From CAYTWW01 sp043801855 (GTDB lineage: Archaea > Nanobdellota > Nanobdellia > Woesearchaeales > GW2011-AR15): a stretch of DNA of 56,839 nt. The notes beneath the pieces were generated by a model, which was not told where the DNA came from, made no database searches, and saw only the letters and a program-made list of their open reading frames with translations. Both the position numbers and the translations under genes were made by a program. The DNA lies in NCBI GenBank assembly GCA_043801855.1, contig JAZDLQ010000015.1, positions 1-56,839 on the forward strand, in the 5' to 3' direction. Shown in pieces: positions 54,471 through 56,839 of the stretch. Numbering within the stretch: position 1 is the first letter of the stretch; the number at the start of each line of letters is the position of its first letter.

Positions 54471-55756
54471 TTTCCTTCAAGATTATATGACATATTGAAT
54501 TCTTTTTCAATGCACTCACCTAGTAATTCAGCCCTGATTAATTCATCAAATGAGAAAGAATAGTTGCTCAGAGTAAAATATGGTGGATGCTCAGAGTACT
54601 TTAAATCAAATTTCTCGGCATTTTTTTGGAAACTTGTCCCAGGCAGAATACGCAATGTGTTTATTGTAAGTCCATGCGATTTCAGACTTAATGAAAATAG
54701 AATTGTCCTTGCAGACTTGTAAAAATTGTCTCCAGGCAGGCCAATTATAACAAATATAATGACATTAAAACCATTTTTGTTGAATGTTTTTACAATTTTA
54801 GCGAATTTAGATTCTGAACATACTGGCCTATTACAATTTTTTAGGGTGTACTCGTTTATTGTCTGCAATCCTAACTGGACATTGAGCATTTTGGCTTGTT
54901 TCATAATTGAAACCAGGTTGTCTGTGATATCGCTTGGAAAAAGTTCAAAGTACTCATAAAAAACATTATGCTTGTATTGAAGTTCTTTCAAAAGCATGCA
55001 GAATTCTTCAAATCTTTTATTATTTGGATTGGCAATTGAGTCAAACATAAACGATATGTTTCTGATATTATTTTCTGCTGCATATTCAATCTCTTGTCGG
55101 ATTCTCTCTAACGAGAAAAACCGGATTCCCATATATTTGTTTCCCTCAACACAATAGTTGCAGTTGAATGGACATCCTCGCGTAGATTCAAGTGTTAGCC
55201 GTTGTATTTTAGCTATGTCAATTACACCTGTTAAATATGGAGAAGGAATATCATCAAGGTTACTAATAAGTTCTCTTGTCGGATTTGCATTGATTTTGCC
55301 GTTATTGTCTCTGTATATTATTCCTCTCGTTTTTTCAATGTTGTCGTTAGTCAAGTAGCTAGACAGCAATTCAGAGAAGGTAATCTCTCCTTCACCTTCA
55401 ACAATAATATCAGCAAATTTGTTTTTTTCTAGGTATTCAGATGCATAACATGACACTTCAGGCCCACCAATAATAATAGTTGTTTTTGAACATAATAGCT
55501 TAATATTCTTGCACAATCTAGTTACAAGATCTACATTCCAAGAATAGCATGAAAACCCTATTATGTATGGTTTTTCATTTATAATTTCATATAAAATGCT
55601 ATTTGGAAGTTCAGTTTCATAACAGAAGTCAATTATTTTAATATCGCACATATTGGATATTTCAGGATTTTTCAGAGCATATGATTTTAGAAATGCCAGA
55701 GATAATGAGTTATACCCAATATAATTAAGTCCTATTAGAAGTATTTTTTTTTTCAT
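54467..55756 (-). CDS. B12-binding-type radical SAM protein 2
   Basis: A 429-residue paralogue of the adjacent enzyme with the same plan: B12-type domain (KKKILLIGLNYIGYNSLSLA, YIIGFSCYSW, TTIIIGGPEVS, IIVEGEGEITFSEL), then the radical SAM cluster C195-x3-C199-x2-C202 (ESTRGCPFNCNYCVEGN) and LGLQTINEYTLKNCNRPV, GLPGDNF. The pair probably arose by duplication. Overlaps the next gene by 4 bases and abuts the upstream gene by 1 base, so all three are one operon. Confidence 0.85.
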   Translation of the reverse strand: MKKKILLIGLNYIGYNSLSLAFLKSYALKNPEISNMCDIKIIDFCYETELPNSILYEIINEKPYIIGFSCYSWNVDLVTRLCKNIKLLCSKTTIIIGGPEVSCYASEYLEKNKFADIIVEGEGEITFSELLSSYLTNDNIEKTRGIIYRDNNGKINANPTRELISNLDDIPSPYLTGVIDIAKIQRLTLESTRGCPFNCNYCVEGNKYMGIRFFSLERIRQEIEYAAENNIRNISFMFDSIANPNNKRFEEFCMLLKELQYKHNVFYEYFELFPSDITDNLVSIMKQAKMLNVQLGLQTINEYTLKNCNRPVCSESKFAKIVKTFNKNGFNVIIFVIIGLPGDNFYKSARTILFSLSLKSHGLTINTLRILPGTSFQKNAEKFDLKYSEHPPYFTLSNYSFSFDELIRAELLGECIEKEFNMSYNLEGK

Positions 55757-56601
55757 TAAATTGATCTCATATTTATTATTTCATCAATTTTATTGTTTTT
55801 TAAAATTGGATTCAATCTTAAACCACCTGTAATAAGCTCGGTTCTAATTCCAGGGCAAATATTCATAAATATACATTCTGAGCAAAAATCCAGATAACCG
55901 TAGTTTTTTGGACTTTTTTGAAAGAGCTCAGTTATATGGTATTCGTATTCATTTCCAATGCATAGTGGGATATTTAAGGTGTGGCACCAGATCCTGTTAA
56001 TCATGCTGCTATCAATCGCTTTCTTTACATTTAACCATAATGCATTTAGGTCCAAATTAGTATCATTTAATTCTAATACTAATCTATCAACATCAAGGTT
56101 TTTTGCAATTCTAGTGATCTCTTCCAACTGTAAATAGTTGTTTTTGTTTATCATATTTCTAAGTATAATAAAAGGCCTTAATTTTCTACCTTCAAAGTAT
56201 GTTATTTTTCTAATATTTTTTATGCCATGTAACATCTGTTGATAGCTATTTTTCACACGTGTTTCTGAATCATGAGTTAAATTATCGGAACCAAATATTT
56301 TAATTTCATATATTAAAGCATTGTGTTTAATAAGATTTTCAACAACTTTATCATAGCTTAACAATCTGCCATTTGTGACTATCTTGATTCTTTTTCCACC
56401 TAGCCTGTTTATGAAATCCAAAATATCAACCCTAAGTAGTGGCTCTCCGCCGTATAATAAGACATTATGAACGTCTTTTGTGTTATTTATTTTCTCGCAT
56501 ATTTGTTCATAAGGTATTTTTTTTCCAGAAGGATATTTGCAGTGTACGCAATGATTGTTGCATTCACTTCCAAGAAATATTTCCTGATATTCAATTAACA
56601 T
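55756..56601 (-). CDS. short radical SAM/SPASM-like protein
   Basis: A 281-residue radical SAM protein with cluster C14-x3-C18-x2-C21 (GSECNNHCVHCKYPSG) unusually near the N-terminus, GGEPLL at about 55, and a C-terminal Cys set (LDFCSECIFMNICPG), a short SPASM/twitch-like tail. This could be an HxsC-type partner, since HxsC also begins close to its cluster, but I cannot show that. First gene of the opposite-strand cluster, starting at the right end of the window. Confidence 0.75.
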   Translation of the reverse strand: MLIEYQEIFLGSECNNHCVHCKYPSGKKIPYEQICEKINNTKDVHNVLLYGGEPLLRVDILDFINRLGGKRIKIVTNGRLLSYDKVVENLIKHNALIYEIKIFGSDNLTHDSETRVKNSYQQMLHGIKNIRKITYFEGRKLRPFIILRNMINKNNYLQLEEITRIAKNLDVDRLVLELNDTNLDLNALWLNVKKAIDSSMINRIWCHTLNIPLCIGNEYEYHITELFQKSPKNYGYLDFCSECIFMNICPGIRTELITGGLRLNPILKNNKIDEIINMRSI

Positions 56602-56839
56602 TAAGCCACACCTTCATAATTATCATATGTTTGAAGTGATTTACATATTAAATATTGATTATTGCTCAATAGATAATGATTATTAAAACTATTGTTTTAT
56701 TGATGATGGGTACTTGTTCTGGCTTTTTTAAAATGATAAAAAAAACTTCCTATGGAACAATTGCAGAGTGAGTGGTAAAAAAGTATTAAATAGAGAAGAA
56801 TTAAGCAAGAGTTGTGCAACTCAAACTTAACGGTTTTGA
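56602..56839. other. intergenic region at window edge
   Basis: The last 238 bases hold no gene I can support. They are AT-rich with several TATA-like stretches (TTAAATATTG near 56649) that could serve the leftward cluster. A TGA ends the window. Confidence 0.5.

Noticed and set aside
48729..56601. Assigning HxsC to one of the opposite-strand radical SAM genes
   Set aside because: Lengths or cluster contexts do not clearly match HxsC as I know it; a model search is needed, so no symbol was given.

Overview
The window is AT-rich, gene-dense archaeal DNA. Archaeal markers are an NMD3 homologue, transcription factor S, an ER-type (Ser-His-Asp) signal peptidase, a Hel308 fragment carrying an intein, a DUF460 protein, pilin-like proteins with class III signal motifs, a prepilin peptidase, a KaiC/RAD55-type ATPase, and TTTATATA promoters with short or absent leaders. 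All five tRNA genes carry introns. The split Hel308 and the many small membrane proteins suggest a DPANN lineage (Woesearchaeota/Pacearchaeota-like); that placement is inference.

Layout. 0-12.4 kb: a membrane-anchored winged-helix regulator divergent from a small secreted Cys-rich protein, then housekeeping genes (DUF167, PHP phosphoesterase, TFS, signal peptidase, gamma-carbonic-anhydrase-like protein), a Tad/archaellum-type ATPase with two T2SF membrane proteins, NMD3, a RelBE-like toxin-antitoxin pair, DUF460 and the C-terminal half of Hel308 with a 517-aa intein. 12.5-20.6 kb: a P-loop/deoxyribosyltransferase-like gene broken by an in-frame TGA, membrane proteins, a zinc-ribbon HExxH protein, a gene broken by a 4-bp duplication, tRNA-Ile and tRNA-Asn amid tRNA-end-duplicating repeats, and an MscS channel. 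20.7-34.1 kb: two convergent clusters of surface and pilin-like proteins, including a 1291-aa vWA protein and a 962-aa Ca-binding-repeat protein. 34.2-43.1 kb: tRNA-Arg, a CBS protein, a KaiC/histidine kinase/membrane protein/response regulator module, an AI-2E family protein, tRNA-Val with more repeats, a VTT protein, tRNA-Met and a prepilin peptidase.

43.1-56.6 kb is the most remarkable part: an archaeal relative of the His-Xaa-Ser (Hxs) peptide-modification system. It has two intact and one truncated HxsD-like proteins, two tandem HxsB-like radical SAM/SPASM maturases, an AAA/DUF4143 ATPase, and a short HxsA-like protein of sixteen His-(Ser/Gly)-Ser tripeptides with a Cys-rich tail. Facing it is a six-gene opposite-strand cluster: two 617-aa radical SAM/SPASM proteins, one single-span membrane protein, two B12-binding-type radical SAM proteins and one short radical SAM protein. 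Seven radical SAM enzymes thus lie within 13 kb around one candidate peptide substrate.

Four genes look broken by one small change each (a 1-base G insertion, an in-frame TGA, a 4-bp duplication, an A-tract shift). These may be real decay or assembly errors; the sequence alone cannot decide.
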